This document shows, one piece after another, positions 14,401 through 29,200 of a DNA stretch of 64,000 nucleotides. Both the position numbers and the translations under genes were made by a program. Source of the stretch: Paragonimus westermani (Eukaryota; Platyhelminthes; Trematoda; Plagiorchiida; Troglotrematidae); contig QNGE01003022.1 of the NCBI GenBank assembly GCA_008508345.1, forward strand, positions 5,973 through 69,972, given 5' to 3'. A model generated the notes under the pieces. The model made no database searches and was not told the DNA's origin. It was given only the letters and a program-made list of their open reading frames with translations. The stretch's first letter is position 1. Each line of letters starts with the position of its first letter.

Positions 14401-17400
14401 CTTTTGGTTTGATCGTGAACATGACCAATGACAGGCCCACCAGGAGTGAGATAATTTGTGCGTGTGTGGAGGGGGAGTGGGTGAGAGAGGATTGTACAGG
14501 CACCTGTGGTGTCGACATGATTGGGATGATCCACCGTGCCAAGTGCATCACGAATGAACACGCTTCGGATTGTAGGGTGAAAAGGTCGCGGGCATCGGAC
14601 CCCGTTGAGGTAGCACATACGAAGTGTCGATGCCGTAATTAGCTCGGACAAACAGAATGTGTCAGTTATGAATGTCCTGACCAAAGTGACAGAAGTGGTA
14701 GTGTAATCCCACCTGCCGGCCACTAACTTCTGAGTCGACTATCCCACAACGAAATTGCTCTGATGGTGTGAATCCGAACGGCAACGCATCATAATCGAAG
14801 AAAGTTAATTCAGGTAGACTGCTAGTCGAGTGCAGATAAAAAATATTGAGCGTACGCCTATACCTTATGACTAGTTAAACATCCACGTACCGCACGCGTT
14901 CGGAAAAATCACCGGCAATTACGCTCGTTGACTCCACTGACATCGATCCGATAAACATTTCTCACAAGAGGGTCCCACCAAACCTTCAACCATCTGCCAT
15001 TCTCACGTGTGTATTACTGTTTGGTCTGTCAGCGTGTAGGTTTTTGAAGTGTTATACAGAGACACCACTTTTTTTAAATAACTCCACACATTTCGTCCTT
15101 ATTGCGTGCCTATTGTTACCAATTCGCATCTATTTGACTCAGTATAACCATACAGAATTTGGTTATCGTTCTCCACTGGAATAAGTATACCCGGAATAAG
15201 ATGTTAAGTACTGTCACTAAACATTTTAAACAATGGGTGAAAAACCACACAGTACAGCAGAACAAGACTTGGTGAAAATTTAATAGCTTAAGAAGAAATA
15301 GACTGTTCAAGAAGTATAACTCCGATCGCAGGCTGCTAATGAGCTCCGACTTTTTAAAATATAGTGTCATTGGGAAGCGACTGAAGAAAAGCTACTGGTG
15401 GGTAGTTCAACGGAGTGCGAAACGGACCGGTAAGGCCCGATGGGCAAACTAATTGGTCCACCGTAGGGAAGGAAAGTGATTTTTACAGAGGCATTGGGAT
15501 TACTTACCATTAAACACCGTCCGATGTACACTATAACCCTGGATGTGACCAGCATCCAGCTGGTGATACGAAGTCGTCAAGTATGCGCTGTGATTCGCTC
15601 GTTACATACGTTGAGAGATCAGTGATTTCGGATGTTGTGCTCTTTGTTGAGTCGTTCCTTTCATTGACGTACTAGCCAGTTACATCAGTCAGCAACCAGG
15701 GACGAAACTTTTTCATCTGTTTATTCTATCGCTTCAGTAAACGGTTGAGGGACCGTCGTGAAGTGATCCAATTCAGTAACAGATACGGTCTAGGTAACGC
15801 TAGCATAGCATGATGCCAGAAATACTCACTACTAAGAACACGTCTGCCAGTATGAGGTTGTTTCCAGCAAAGCTTTTCCTTCCATAGTACATAGTGAGTC
15901 GCATACAGGAAAGACATTGTCCAATGCTCCGAAATTAGGCCGCAGCTGCACGACTGCGCTGCCAGTAAGTAGTGTAGTGCATTTGATAATAAAGGAGATG
16001 CAGCTGCGAAAAATCTGGGGGTACGGCTGAATTCGAATCAGAGGCTGTAAACGCCTAACCAAAGGGGCTACGAAGCCAAGCCGAGAGCTCAGAAGTATCA
16101 TATTTGGGTTCGGTGGATAACTGAGCCCAAATATAACATTCGTGAATTCCCCGTGTGGTTTCACGGCTCACTTAGTAGAGCACTTGCAGCGTCGATCGTT
16201 CGAATCTAACCAAAGCCCAGAATTTTTGTAATTGAGTCCCTTGTAGATCGTGTGATTAGTATACCATTTAGTCATGATTGAGTCATTTAAAGTCCGAGAA
16301 CATACCAGATAATATGGGGTGAAGAGAGCAACCTGTTAAAGAGCAACCCAACTGCTTACAGGTGGCGCACCTAAAATCTCAAAGTGTTTTCAGTATATGA
16401 GGAGTGCACTTTCAAGGATATTTAAGAGGTACATAAACAGAAGTAGTAAGGGAGAATGAAACTGCACAAATAGGTACTGATTTGACGCAAAGGAACAGTT
16501 ACGAGTGCAGGGTCTTCGAAATATCAGCGGGCGAACAACCTGCTGGTATTGCAATAAGTGCTAATTTCATGGGTCTCACAATAGCGAATGTGCTAACAGC
16601 AGTGATTGGAGGGCAACATTATTGCAAACATTCAATACAAGTGCTATGCTGATGAAGCCACTGAATCAGAACAATTGAAACTACTTCGACGGTCACACGG
16701 AAATCGTATGACAATGCTTAAAATATTAATGAATTAGAAACAGGTGATCTGCCGTTTTTTCTCTACAAAACGTTAGATTAAAGTGAAAATAACTTGGGAT
16801 CTACAATACCACGTTGTCAAGTTTAGCGTCAGTTGGTTACAAACACGCCTGGAAAAAACTGCATCTGACAAATTGTAGCAGGGTGGCGATCGATCTTCGA
16901 AAACGGTGCTGGCGACAAAACAAGACGAGGCCGGCCGAAGACTGGTCACGACGAACCGCGATAGAAAAGATCCATCCGAATTACGAACAACGAAAATCAT
17001 CGGATTAGTGTTCGCGCCAAAAGATGCAACCGGTAAGGTAGTATACATCCGGATGCTCAATAAAACAACCTCAGCAAGGCAAACCCGATTAAAAAGAGTA
17101 GGCAGAAAATGTGTCCAAACTTTGTCTGTCATACGGTTTACCAAGTTATGTACAAATGCATCGACATTTAAGTAAGTGGGGCTTACAGCTCATATGTTAC
17201 ACCTCAAAAGATAGAGCAAACAGAACTATGTCAATGCGCAGCTAAGCAAAGGCGAAATGATTGACTGAAACACCTACGCGGCAAATCGAAAAAAAAAACA
17301 ATATAGAGCGAAAAAATCGACGGCTTTGATAATATTAGTCTATTCAATAGACTGATGCGTAACACCAGTCTAAAGTAGCTTACATTTAGGACGTTACTTT

Positions 17401-20400
17401 GGCCACAGAACACCTGTGTAAATAAAATACCGGCGCACACTGAAGTTGGACGGCGGTCTTTGATGGACCGATTAATCTATTCACCGCATATGATGAACGT
17501 ACACAGTATGTGGACGATGAGTAAAAGCGAAGTTTCAACATCCTTCAAGATAAGCCCGCCTTCTGTGCCGATAAATTGCACGATTTTTTCAGAACATGAC
17601 GTTAGTTACGGTCGTCCCAGCAACTCTGAATTTGGGGTACCACTGTAAAACGTAAGGATGGAAAGTTGACCTGCTAACCGAATGGCAAACGGCACTTGGT
17701 CTGACAGACCCAGAGCTATATAGTTAGCAAAAATAATTCTCAACGACAATACCAAAATACCCTGATTGATCAGTAACTGTTAGCTTGGTCGACGATCAAA
17801 CAGCGACAAGATGACAAAAGTGAGTCCCGAATCAATTCACAGAATTGCAGCATTAGCCGGCCCTTAGAATATTGATAAGATGCTTGCCGTATAAAGTAAT
17901 GCTTGCTGAGGTCACCAACGGCTGAATAAAATCACGAATTGGTCGCGGATCACTCAAATATGGACTAATCTGGAAGTGCACACGGCAGATGCATTGGGCG
18001 TGCTACAAGAGTCGACACACTTGACAGAAAACACAATATACCGTATGTGTGCTGGCCAAAATAGCACTATCAAGGATGCAGATCACAAAACAGTTACAGT
18101 GAGGTGACATACATTAGTTTTGTTGGTAGTTCGTCATGGTTGTACTTCTCTGTTAGTCATTCGACCGTACTTAATGGTTTCAGATTCCACGTTGGCAACA
18201 CAAACGATGCTTGATAAGTATGCTTTGGAGTGTGAATGGCTGGATATCAGAGCAAGTCGTGATTTTTTCCAAGACGAAATATAAAAAGACCACTTGCTCT
18301 TAGGTTTTGTTTTTGGATTCTATATGTAGTTGAATTATTACATTAGGCCGTTTGAAATTCGATTGCACTCATTGAAGAAACACGGTTTGTGACACTGAGT
18401 CTGGGAGTTGCATAGTCAATGCATAGTCAATGTAACTGGTGCGAGCACAAACAGAACTAATGACATTTAAAACGGATCTATCAAACGTTATAAACACGCA
18501 CAGCTGTTAATAGGAGACATAAAACAGCTACAGCTTAAAAAGCATAGAGTAGCAACCACACTAATTAGAAGAGAAACCACTGGCTCACCGCCCAAACTTA
18601 CGTCTCACAAGCCTGATCCAGTTTACGTTTTGCGCACCGATTCACCGAATTGGCAGAGAACGGCCGACGCACAGCACTTGTCTTCAATGTACTCCGGTTC
18701 AATGAACTAACACTCTTAGATGATCCATGTTGTCCGGGGTAATTTTCTGTGTTCTCCTCTGACGATCGGTCACAATATAAATCGATCGCAGCCGATGTTA
18801 AATCTAACGGTGGTGGCTTGCGCTTCAGGCGTGTTTTATCCAATGTCCTTGGAATAAGACTTCCTTCGGGGATCGGACATTCTCTGTCATCACTTGACAA
18901 TATCTGCTTACCAGTAGCTGAAGGTAGGTTTGGATTCAGTGATCCTGCAGAACATGTGTGAGTATCAACTGATTCTGACTAGAAGTGTAAAACAAAAGGT
19001 GGTGGCACGAATAAAATTAACGATAAACAATAGTTTTCGGGTGATGTAATGCACATACTTAAGAGAGAAAGAAACAGAACCATTAGGATCGACGTGAACA
19101 TTCTGGTGTCTAGTTCCCAACTGTGTACACGAACTGTGACCTTTGACAGCTGGGCTAGATCGCGGACTGCAGTCCGCAATCCGGATGATGGCAATCCATC
19201 CAATGCTGTGAGAACAGATAAGTAGACCACAAGCCTTCTAAAGGTTACAGATGTTAACTTCGACTTTGAACCGGAAATTGTTGTACAGAAAAATATTCAG
19301 TGGATAAACAGCAATGCATAATCTGGTAGCCGTTACCATTACCACAGATGTATCTTGAGCATATCGACTAGATTTTAATCAGAAAAAGGTTTATGAGACC
19401 TGAGACCCAGTAAAAGAGCTGTGATAAACGGAAGCGTTACACAAATAAAACTCATAAATCTTGATAGATGGATGCGAGGAGGTTAAGCTATACGTGAACA
19501 TAATCGGTGCTGTAGAAAGTGAGTCGAACGGACGAAAAAGAGTGCACAATTGATTAAAGGGACACGGAAACGAACCGCACATACAGTGAAAGGCGAACGC
19601 GGGTGACAAACGCACTATGAATGAAATTTCTAGCGCTCGGGTACTTTAGTGTTATTTGTCATCAAGACATTCACTGTTAGCCTAACTGCGTTTGATTCGA
19701 GGCAGATAAACATTAACAACCCAACAGCCTCGTTCTCGACAGTTCAAACAGCCGGCGACCCTTGAAGAAGGAAACAAAGTGTTTTTTAGTGATGTGTTAA
19801 CATACGCAGCTACAACATAAAACACCATGACAATTTCGCTCTTGAACACCCAGGCAGCAACCTGTCAGCCATTGTAGGATACTTTTTACGCAGAAAGTCT
19901 ATTCACGTGTAACAAAAGCAGATGTACAACCAAACTAAAGTGGGCTAGGTCTCATCATAAATTCCAGCCAATAAACTTTGGGTTTCATGTAACGGGTACA
20001 ACGACAAGAAAGACGTAGCACAGTGCCACCGACCGACGCAACGATAGCTAAGGTTCTTCACATCCCCGACAATCACAACGAATCGGTTAACCTTTTAACA
20101 CACAGTGATCCTCGGTTTATTCGTAACCTGACGGGACCACCAAATAGTGATCAACGGTGTGAAGTTCTGAACTAACTGGAGTCCAATTGTGTCCCGGCTT
20201 GAGTGATAAACAAGGCTCATAACCGGCAGGAATTTACCCAAAAAACATGATTAGCTCACACATGTCTAGTGTGTTGATCGTACTTCGCTAGTGAGCAAAC
20301 CGATAACAACATTCAAACAGCTTTGCCCACAAATAGAGGTTTCGGTTATTGAGAACACAGCGCGATTTGCAAATTGTGGGACTTGGCCTTCATTAACAGA

Positions 20401-23239
20401 CGATACTTTATAGTGACCAATTATTAATAATACGTAATATGGGATGGGAGAGTTACTAGCTCAACTCACTAACAGCCATCGGGGCGGAATATGTACAGAA
20501 CCCAGTTCGCCTGATCTCAAGAATTCATGAGTTCACAAAAGACGTCTTGCGTCAGCATTCACGTCACGCGACAATACGACACACGCATATATACTGTACT
20601 GATCAAGCCAAGTCCATTGGCTGCATAAAAGCGACCGTCTTTAGCATACCACTGGCCACGTCGGGTGACGGGCGTATTTCACATAGTAGTTTCTATTGAT
20701 ACTCTGAAAAGTGGCTCATTAAAAGCTTACATATCAAATTGCAATACCATTCTCAAACGTCGTGTGGAGGTTGAGAATTATGGCAAATGACGCACTAACC
20801 AGGAGGCTAATAACCGCAAAGGAGCTATTAATGTTACCATTCGAATACTGCGAGTTTCGTAGCAACACACTTGGCAATGTCTATTAGCACAAGCACAGAG
20901 ATAAGGTCACATAACATGAGACAAACGGGGCGAGAAAAAACGAAGAAGTAGCAACAAACGACACAACGGAACACCAATGATCTCCATTCTAGGCCACACG
21001 TGACAGTTACTGTGGACGAAGAGCCTTCAGGCAATATGGTCGTAGCGTGATTCTATTACGCTTCATTGTAGGACTGTTGTGGTGGCTTTCCTAATCAACT
21101 TCAGGTTCCATAAATAATGTAAACAATTAGAAAAGTGACGGGACTAACAACTTGGACGACAGAAGATCACGTTGAGTCCAACATTGCTCGAATTACTAGT
21201 TTTAAAAACGTTGACAAACCCGTTACTCACACTTTAATTTCATCACATATGAACAGTCGTACAAACACAATGACAGTTAAACAGGGATCGCCAGCAGACG
21301 CCACCGGCTCTGATAGACCAAGTTTCACAAATACAGTATATGCACTCTTTCGTAGAAGCAACCATCTCTTTTCGTCACTGCGAATGAAGTCATTCTGCCC
21401 TTTAATGCTTAACTGCTGAAAGCTACATTCCCACTATCATAAACATTACATTGCGGCTCTCAAGCGTAATATGGCTGCCGGTCCAGATGAACGCGTCCCG
21501 GAACTCTTCAGAGAAAGAGGAGAGGCGTTATTAGAGGCTATGACTCATCTGTTTCAACTTGTGTGGATAACGGAAACCATCCCCTCGAGTTGGGGTCACT
21601 CGATAACAGCTCCCATATTCAAGAAAGGCATCAGGGGCTCTTGCGAAAACCACAGAGAAATTAGTTTGACCCCAGTCATTTCTAGAGTTCTAGCATCCAT
21701 TATACTTCACCGACTCACTGCCGCTCGGGAGGTAAACATTAGGAAAGAACAGGCAAGGTTTCGCCGCGGGCGGGGATGTGTACACCACATTTTCACTCTT
21801 CGTCAAATTCTGGAGCAGCGTCATGTGTACCGCCGGCCAACAATTGTTGTATTTCTCGACTATAAAGGTGCGTCCGATTACGTGAATCGATCTAAACTTT
21901 TAGAGTCGCTCAAACGCAGAGGTGTGCCGACTACGTACGTAAACATACTGTCGGCACTTTACTCCCATACTTCAGCTCAGATTAGGGTTCACGGTGAACT
22001 CTCTGACAGTTTCAGCACCATGAGCGGCGTACGTGAAGGCTGTCCGCTCTCACCATTTTTGTTCAGTGTCGTCATAGACGAACTAATGGAGGGTTGCCTC
22101 CGGCACTCACAAGATGCCGACGTTGACCTCCTACCTGGTGAAAGACTGACCGATCTTGATTATGCTGATGACAAGGTGTTGCTGTCCGACAACTTTCAAG
22201 CAGCACAAGCAATGCTAGACGCTATTTCGCGTTCTGTTAAATACTTCGGAATGCGCTTTGCAGCCTCAAAATGCAAAGTGCTTCTACAGGATTGCTGTGA
22301 CCACGTAGATTTGATGTTAGATAATGTAGTCATGGAGGTTGTTGACCGGTTTGTATACCTGGGAAGCTGCATCAGCAGCGGTGGAGGTGTAGGGAATGAA
22401 ATAGAAGCGCGTATCTCTAAGGCTAGGGCAGTATTCGCTAATCTGGGGCATCTCTGGCAACTGAGGGGTATTTGTCTGAAGCTTAAAGGTCGCGTATATA
22501 GGACAACAGTGATGGCCGTAGACGACGTGAACCGTCTTCAACTATTTGATCACCGATGTCTGCGTTCAGTCGCTCGTATCGGGTGGCACCTGTGTGTGCG
22601 TAACAAAGAGGTTAGAAAGCGGGTGTTTGGTAGTGATTGTCAAACGAGTTCTTTTGTTCAATCCCTACGTTTGCACAGGCTTAGATGGTTATGTCATGTA
22701 TTAAGGATGCCAGTTAGTCGTTTTCCACACCGAGCACTGTTCGCTGACACTGCGATCGACTGGTGTAAGATACAATGTGGACAGATAATGACCTGACGTA
22801 GGGAAATTAAGTCGTTCACCAAGGGGTTGGCCACTGTAGATCGAGTTCGCCTCCCGAGCTGGGGCTCTCGCGACTCACAGAGTCGGTGGCCGGAGATTCT
22901 AGATGAGATGGCGGCTAATCGAGCTCAGTGGCGTGAGTGTTGTCGTTGTTTGTCCGAGCTGTCTGTGAAGTGAGTGCATTTAATAACACGGGGCAGTGAA
23001 CGCCGTGAGGAAGCTCTCTCGCTGATGACGCCTTACTCTCACTTGCAGCTCGGTTGTTTGTTTGTAATGTGTAGGCATCTTGATGCTGAATGTTTGAATA
23101 TAGACGTAGTCATTTTCAGTAGTTAGGTGCCTTCCCGTCCCCCTCTTTCTTCCTTCTCTCTTCCTATATAGGGTTTGCTTTTTCTTCATGGTTGTGTGGC
23201 AGTTAAGCATTAGTGTGAACCACTGATGTATTGCTGTCT

Positions 23240-23281
<42 letters not shown>

Positions 23282-26200
23282 TGAGCGTCTTAGAGGAAGA
23301 AATATTTGACAGCACTAATATGATATAATCAAGGGTAACCACAAACACAATTCTATGTCGTTCATTAACTAATATATCGCTTTTTTGGCGAGCAAACCAT
23401 ATCCCATACAGACGGACTGTGATTACCAACCAGGAGCTGTCTGTAACTTGACATAGGTCAGAACGACATCATCAGTGTAAGTTCGCCACTACAGGAGAAT
23501 TTACACTTGAGTGATGTCAGTAGTATACTATAGAGAAGAGGTGACATCGAGTAACCTCGTTAGAAAGTACAGGTGAACGAAGATCAGTCCCATAACGTTT
23601 CTTCAGCAACGATGTTTGGGAAATTCAACGAACGTATCGAGTATCGCCAAGTTTCTTTCAAACATAACCTGAGAGTAGTGTTACCAGCTTAAATGATCCA
23701 TCCCAGGGGAATATCTGAAACATGGAGGGAAAATAACTTAGACGCCCATCGATAGAGTTCCGCCACAACACACACAAATATGTTTGGTCTGTTGGAACCC
23801 GTCAAACAGTACAAATTAAATAAAAGAATCACAGTGCCAACCTGTTTAACCTCGTCTTCCTCAGCAGTTAGTTCTGGAGCGGTCAGGTTGGGCGGTGTAT
23901 CAGTCACAAACAAGGAACCCTCGTTCTTTTCGTCGAATGATCGCGGAGATTGATTCGTTGGAAAGCTACTGATCAATCTGGTGGACAACGCGGACTGTTG
24001 AATGGTGGTGATTGTGCTGCTCAACGGTTTCGAAATGCTCTGTACTGTGCGAGTGACACTCTCATTCGTTCTGCACACAGAGTTACCAACCAAATGAAAC
24101 TGCGCAGCAGGCAGGGAGCTTGGTAAGGACACGATGGTAGGCAATAAGTTGACCGGATGTAGATGAGCACAAAAGACAGAGTTGGAAGTGTGACTATTAC
24201 CGGAACTCATTTGGGGGCTATGTATTAGTTGAAGCACCGGTCTAAGATACACCAGCCCATTGGACTCTGAAAGGCAAGATCAAATGGCAAGTCGGTTTGA
24301 CGATCTACAGTAGCAGAACACATACCAAACTGGAATAGCTCAACTAGCCGGAGAATCCGAACGGAGTCTAAGTAGCCACCATTAGATATTTACTAGTGGT
24401 AGTAAAAACTCTAAGTATCTACTCAGTGTCCTATGGGCCACAAAAAATAGCATTTATTCACGTTAACTCACTAAATGTACGGTAGTTTTCTATTACATGA
24501 CTTACGGCTGACGCGCCCAACCTAAGTATTCGCGACTGTGGACGACATACTGGAGGAAGTTTATTCTTAAACCAATGGTTACGACGGATTACTTTCGCTA
24601 CCAGCAGCTTCAGTGATGATAGAGTAAATGAGAGTGTGCCGCATGCCGATTCTAATCATCTATCACCGGTTAGTCTAACCAGAAAACGTGTCGAAATGTA
24701 CAATGTCATACAGAAGCAAAATCCTTAAAAGTTGAATAATGTAGTAACTGTTCCAGTGTGGGCCAATGGGTTACATGTAACCTAGTAGAGTGACGCCGCT
24801 AATTTGACCCAATCACTGAGGATAGACAGAACAGAAGTAAATGATCACAAGTTTAACACAATCCATTGCGTTACCACTGAGCTATCTCTGCGTTTTCCTG
24901 TAGATAAAGTAGAAACACACAAGCGCATCAAAGAGTAAGGAAACACTAAATTACCTGCAGGTCGAGGAGGTTTATTAGCCAAACTCTCGGGAGCTGTTCG
25001 CGCGCAGACCTGGGTAACATTGGCTGGAGTGATTGATGAAGACTTCCCATTCACAGGAGTCAAATTTACCGCTGGCGGTGAATCGGGGGGGCCAAACAGG
25101 ACACAACCGGCTGTAATCAACGGGGTCGGTACAGACATCCAGGACAACTTGTTCAAACTGAAGTCGAAGGAAGACAAGTAGAATAAACAGTTGTAAAAGG
25201 TGAACAAAGAAAAACATGGTGAGGCCAGTGCAAATATCATGACCATTTTCGTGCAACCAACGAGACTGCTACAGGATTAAAAAAATAACAAAAACTAATA
25301 ACCAACAGAAGAAATGCATACGCAGGCAAATCTGACTGACGATAAACTTTACACTTAGACAACGCAAAGTCGTTATGCTAACCGGAAACTTGCCAATTCG
25401 AACCAGCCGGGTTAAGGCAAAGACAACGCTAAAACGGTCATTGCCACGTACTCGTTAGACCAAACAAGTTTAACATCTTCGTTGCAGTGAGTTTTAAGGG
25501 ATCATACACTGGAAGGGCATACTGACTGTAACACTTATATGCCCGGCCCGGGTTACAGATTAATTCGGCTGGAGCGACTTCCATTCTATTCGTCCCATAG
25601 TACCGAGTGGAATCAAGTACCCCTGAAGATTATAGCTAACTCTCACAGATGAAAAGATTCCAGGATTGCGAACCTACAACTGTGACGTATAGCACACAAT
25701 CACATTTTAGTTTTGAATACAGTGATCACAGGATAAATTGTAGTGTTCAGTGCCTCGAATGACTTCATCCGAAACTGACAAGTCGATGTTCAATCACTCA
25801 AACTATGACGTTTAAACACATTCCCACGTTCCCAATGCATCTGTGTATACATAATACCTAGTTAACCTGCTGAACTTGCTATGTAGGCATTCAGATGAAA
25901 TACCTCTATGATGAATGATTACTCAATGCTATGTGGAACGCTGAACAACACGACGAAATCAGATACACGGAGCGCGCCATTGTTCACGAATTCGCTTGAC
26001 ATGATCCTTATTCCCTCCTCTCTAGTACTGTTATTTGCCAAACCAAAGTAAGGGAGACCATCATTTCTCCTTATACGTGAGTCCCCATATTTTGCTGTCA
26101 GACTATTTCCCGACAACTTTACAACTCGTATTACATACCACGCAAAACAATAGCAATGAGAAATTAAGAACAAAGGTACCGGTCGTGTTGGTCAGCGTGC

Positions 26201-29200
26201 TGCGTAACATTGGGTGGTCACCGCCTTGATATGTCACAGGGATGTGTAACAATACCTGTGCAGTTGTTGCGGCCGTGCTTGTGGCCAACAGCCATACCAA
26301 ACAATGAGTAAGGTGACGTGTTGGTGGCACCTATAGCTAGCATCCCTGGTAAATCTGGAATCGTTGACCTTGTTGGGCGTTGAGTGAATAAACATAGCGA
26401 GTCTTATAGATCACATTATCCTTTGAACTAGTAATTAACGTCGAAACACGTCGTAGTATCGAAAACATTTCAGAGGGATAATTCATCTGATGGCGTGCAC
26501 AACAAGGTCAGCAGGTTAATTAGGTGATAGGTACGTACAAATGCACCAGGGGTGTGGTGGCAGATTGCACGTTATATTGATTGAACAACGACCTGTCAAT
26601 TTCGAATGGGGTTATCCGAGTTGTTACGTGTATAACAGGCGTGAGAGTAGAAACGGAAGCCTTTACAAGCAACGTGATGGACGCTCTCCACCAAACCCAC
26701 AGCAAGCAGGAGTTGATAGTTTCTTTATTTTGAGAACGTGTAGCTGGTTACCAACAGCTGATCAATAGGGCTTCGGAATACTACGGAATTTGTGAAATGT
26801 GAACATCCGTGATGTAGTACGGGAATAGAAATCTGTGTTGTGCAACAAAGGATGCGCTAACGAATTTCAGGACTTTCCGCGTGCGCTCCATGACCGAGGT
26901 TTGTGGTGTCCGTTCTGTTCGAACTATGCAAACATTTCCGCAAATACAGAAAAACTGATAGACGCAATGGGTGGTAAGAAACACCGGATATTGGTGGGTA
27001 ACGTCATGCCCACTAATGTAGTTGGAGATGCACTGGCCGTAAAACGATACATAAGCAAATGACAGATGAACACATTGGGAAACGACAATACGAAACGTAC
27101 GGTACTTGGGCTGTGCGGGCACAAAGCAAGGAGCCACCGGTGTTGACAGGCAAATCCCTTTCGCATTTCTCTAAAGTGACCACCAAACGAGGGAGATCAT
27201 CAGTGACAGGGGAAGTTAAAGCAGAGCGACAAACTGATACAGCAAGTCTGTTCCGGCTGTTTGCAGCTAACAACTGACCGGAGGTTGATAGCGGAGATGA
27301 GAGGGTCGGTGGTATACGTAAGACGCCCGGGGACGAGGAAAACGAACCATGGAGCTCCAAAGAAGAACATGGTTGTGATATTGGAGATCCAACAAAAGTT
27401 GCAGTTGTCCTACAATCACCAACTTGTGACAAACCAAACGACTGATGAAATGAGGCTGAAGGAAAAAACAAAAGAATAACATAGAGTGCATTCATTCGGT
27501 CAGGGTACGCAGATGACAAACACAAGCGGGTTACATACCAACTGATGCAAAAGGCGAGCTTTGGACCAAAGACCATTCGCTTGTCTGACAACATTTCTTG
27601 ACCGGGAGTGGGTCATTAAAATCTCGAAACAAATCCGAGGGCAACTGATTGCCTGAAGACTCCAGCGCAGTTAAATACTCGACAGCATGAGCTAGTAATT
27701 CCAAACCAGTTGGCGCGACAGAATGGTTCTTGAGAGTTTCGGATCTGGCGTCAGCAATAAGATTTGCCGAAATGGATGTGGTAGTTGTACCAGTACAATA
27801 CGATGATGCGGTTACTGAATGTTTAGGATCATCATCGACACAGCTCACAGTTTGATCAATCGAACGACGACCAGTTATCGAATCAAGTGAGAGTCGACGT
27901 GGAGCAATCACTTTCCCGGAAAGGCGGGAGTTAGTATGTCCACGCATTTCGACCATTGCTTCCATGTTGGTCAATGGAGCGGACTTGCGGCGTTCTTTCG
28001 CCGACCATTTCCAGTTAGGGTGGTATTGGAAATGAGCAGCCTTTAGCTGGGTGACCAAGGAAAAACAATAAACGGATAGTACATGAAAGACTGTTAAAAG
28101 CAGATGTGTATAGATGCTGTGTGACATGATGAAACGGATAAAAGGACATGGATTTAAATAAAAAGCCCACGAAAATGGCCAACTCAAGACAATCCTATGA
28201 GGCTCAGTCAACTAACAATTGTAGTTTGTATCCTATCAGACGGTAATAATGATGCGTAATATGACGGTCAAGTGAAAAGTAGAAGTAAGCCGAAGTTTCA
28301 AAACAAAAAGCGATAAAAGCACCAGTTTTACCACGAGTCAGTTGCGGAACTGGTCTTGGAAACCTAATTCAGTGTTGTAAAACAGCCAGCTTCGTTCGTG
28401 AGTAGTATAACGTGTACATTCGGGAACTGAACGACAGGTCTCAACGCCAGCAAGATGATGGACTAGAAGCGACCATTGGAATAGTGGGGGGGGGTAAGTA
28501 CCACCAGGGCGAATGACAATGTAACGCTGTCCAATTCGTGTGAATACAAGTCAGCCGTGCAAATGAATGTACACCTTCGTCCTCCTGTTTTAATAGAACC
28601 CGTACGGGATTTCATAAATAAACAACTTCACAGGCAAAGTGTCTTTTGCCGTCACAACATCAGCAAGCATACAAACATGACTGTCGGCAGCTATCACAGC
28701 GAGCAAGGTGCGAACTAGTCATCACAACCTTACCGCCTTTATAACATACAGAACACACGCAGATACTATATAAAAACCAGAAGGAATGAAACGAGAGAGC
28801 GCAGGAGTGGCTGATTTAGCGCAACAACTGATTGAGGCTGACTAACTGAATAAAAGATTAATGAAAAACCACTCAGTGGTAAGATCTAAGCTAGGGAAAC
28901 TGGCAAAGAGTAATAATGTTGGTCAACAGAGAACACATACACAGTTATGCTTGCATATAGAGGCATACAGGACCAATCCCTACCGTCCCTCTCTTGTGTT
29001 GGAACTTGGAACGTAAATGACAGGTTGCCTAGATCGCTCTGAGCGTTCAGGCAGACTGACATGGTCAGCCAATCACGCAGGCATAAATCAACTATTCCAC
29101 ACGAGCGACCGTACGCTGTGGAAGTTGCGTTTGTGAACTGCATTACATACACTTGTGCTCCGTACACAGGTTTCTACCACGAAGCATAATGAATGTCGAC

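Larger units (their letters stand above)
21446..23281 (+). mobile_element. RTE-like LINE, 5'-truncated copy 1
   Basis: A non-LTR retrotransposon copy in the capicua intron 18979-23841, on the opposite strand to the gene. It begins abruptly near 21446, inside the region linking endonuclease and reverse transcriptase, and ends in a (ATG)14 tract. 5' truncation and a simple-repeat tail are hallmarks of target-primed reverse transcription. The 3' untranslated part (22974-23239) recurs in inverted orientation at 50861-51140. I did not establish target-site duplications. Confidence 0.85.

Noticed and set aside
15832..16164. Minus-strand 110-codon ORF
   Set aside because: No motif, and splice phases cannot place it in capicua; likely chance.
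16814..17175. Plus-strand frames resembling a transposase N-terminal helix-turn-helix
   Set aside because: Similarity is diffuse, in two frames, with no catalytic motif downstream.
18421..18445. Short tandem catagtcaatg duplication
   Set aside because: Two units of 11 bp only; ordinary slippage with no evident function.
26172..26250. Minus-strand frame [13 protein letters not shown] as an extra capicua exon
   Set aside because: Its splice phases do not fit, and the exons at 27101 and 25157 join in phase without it.
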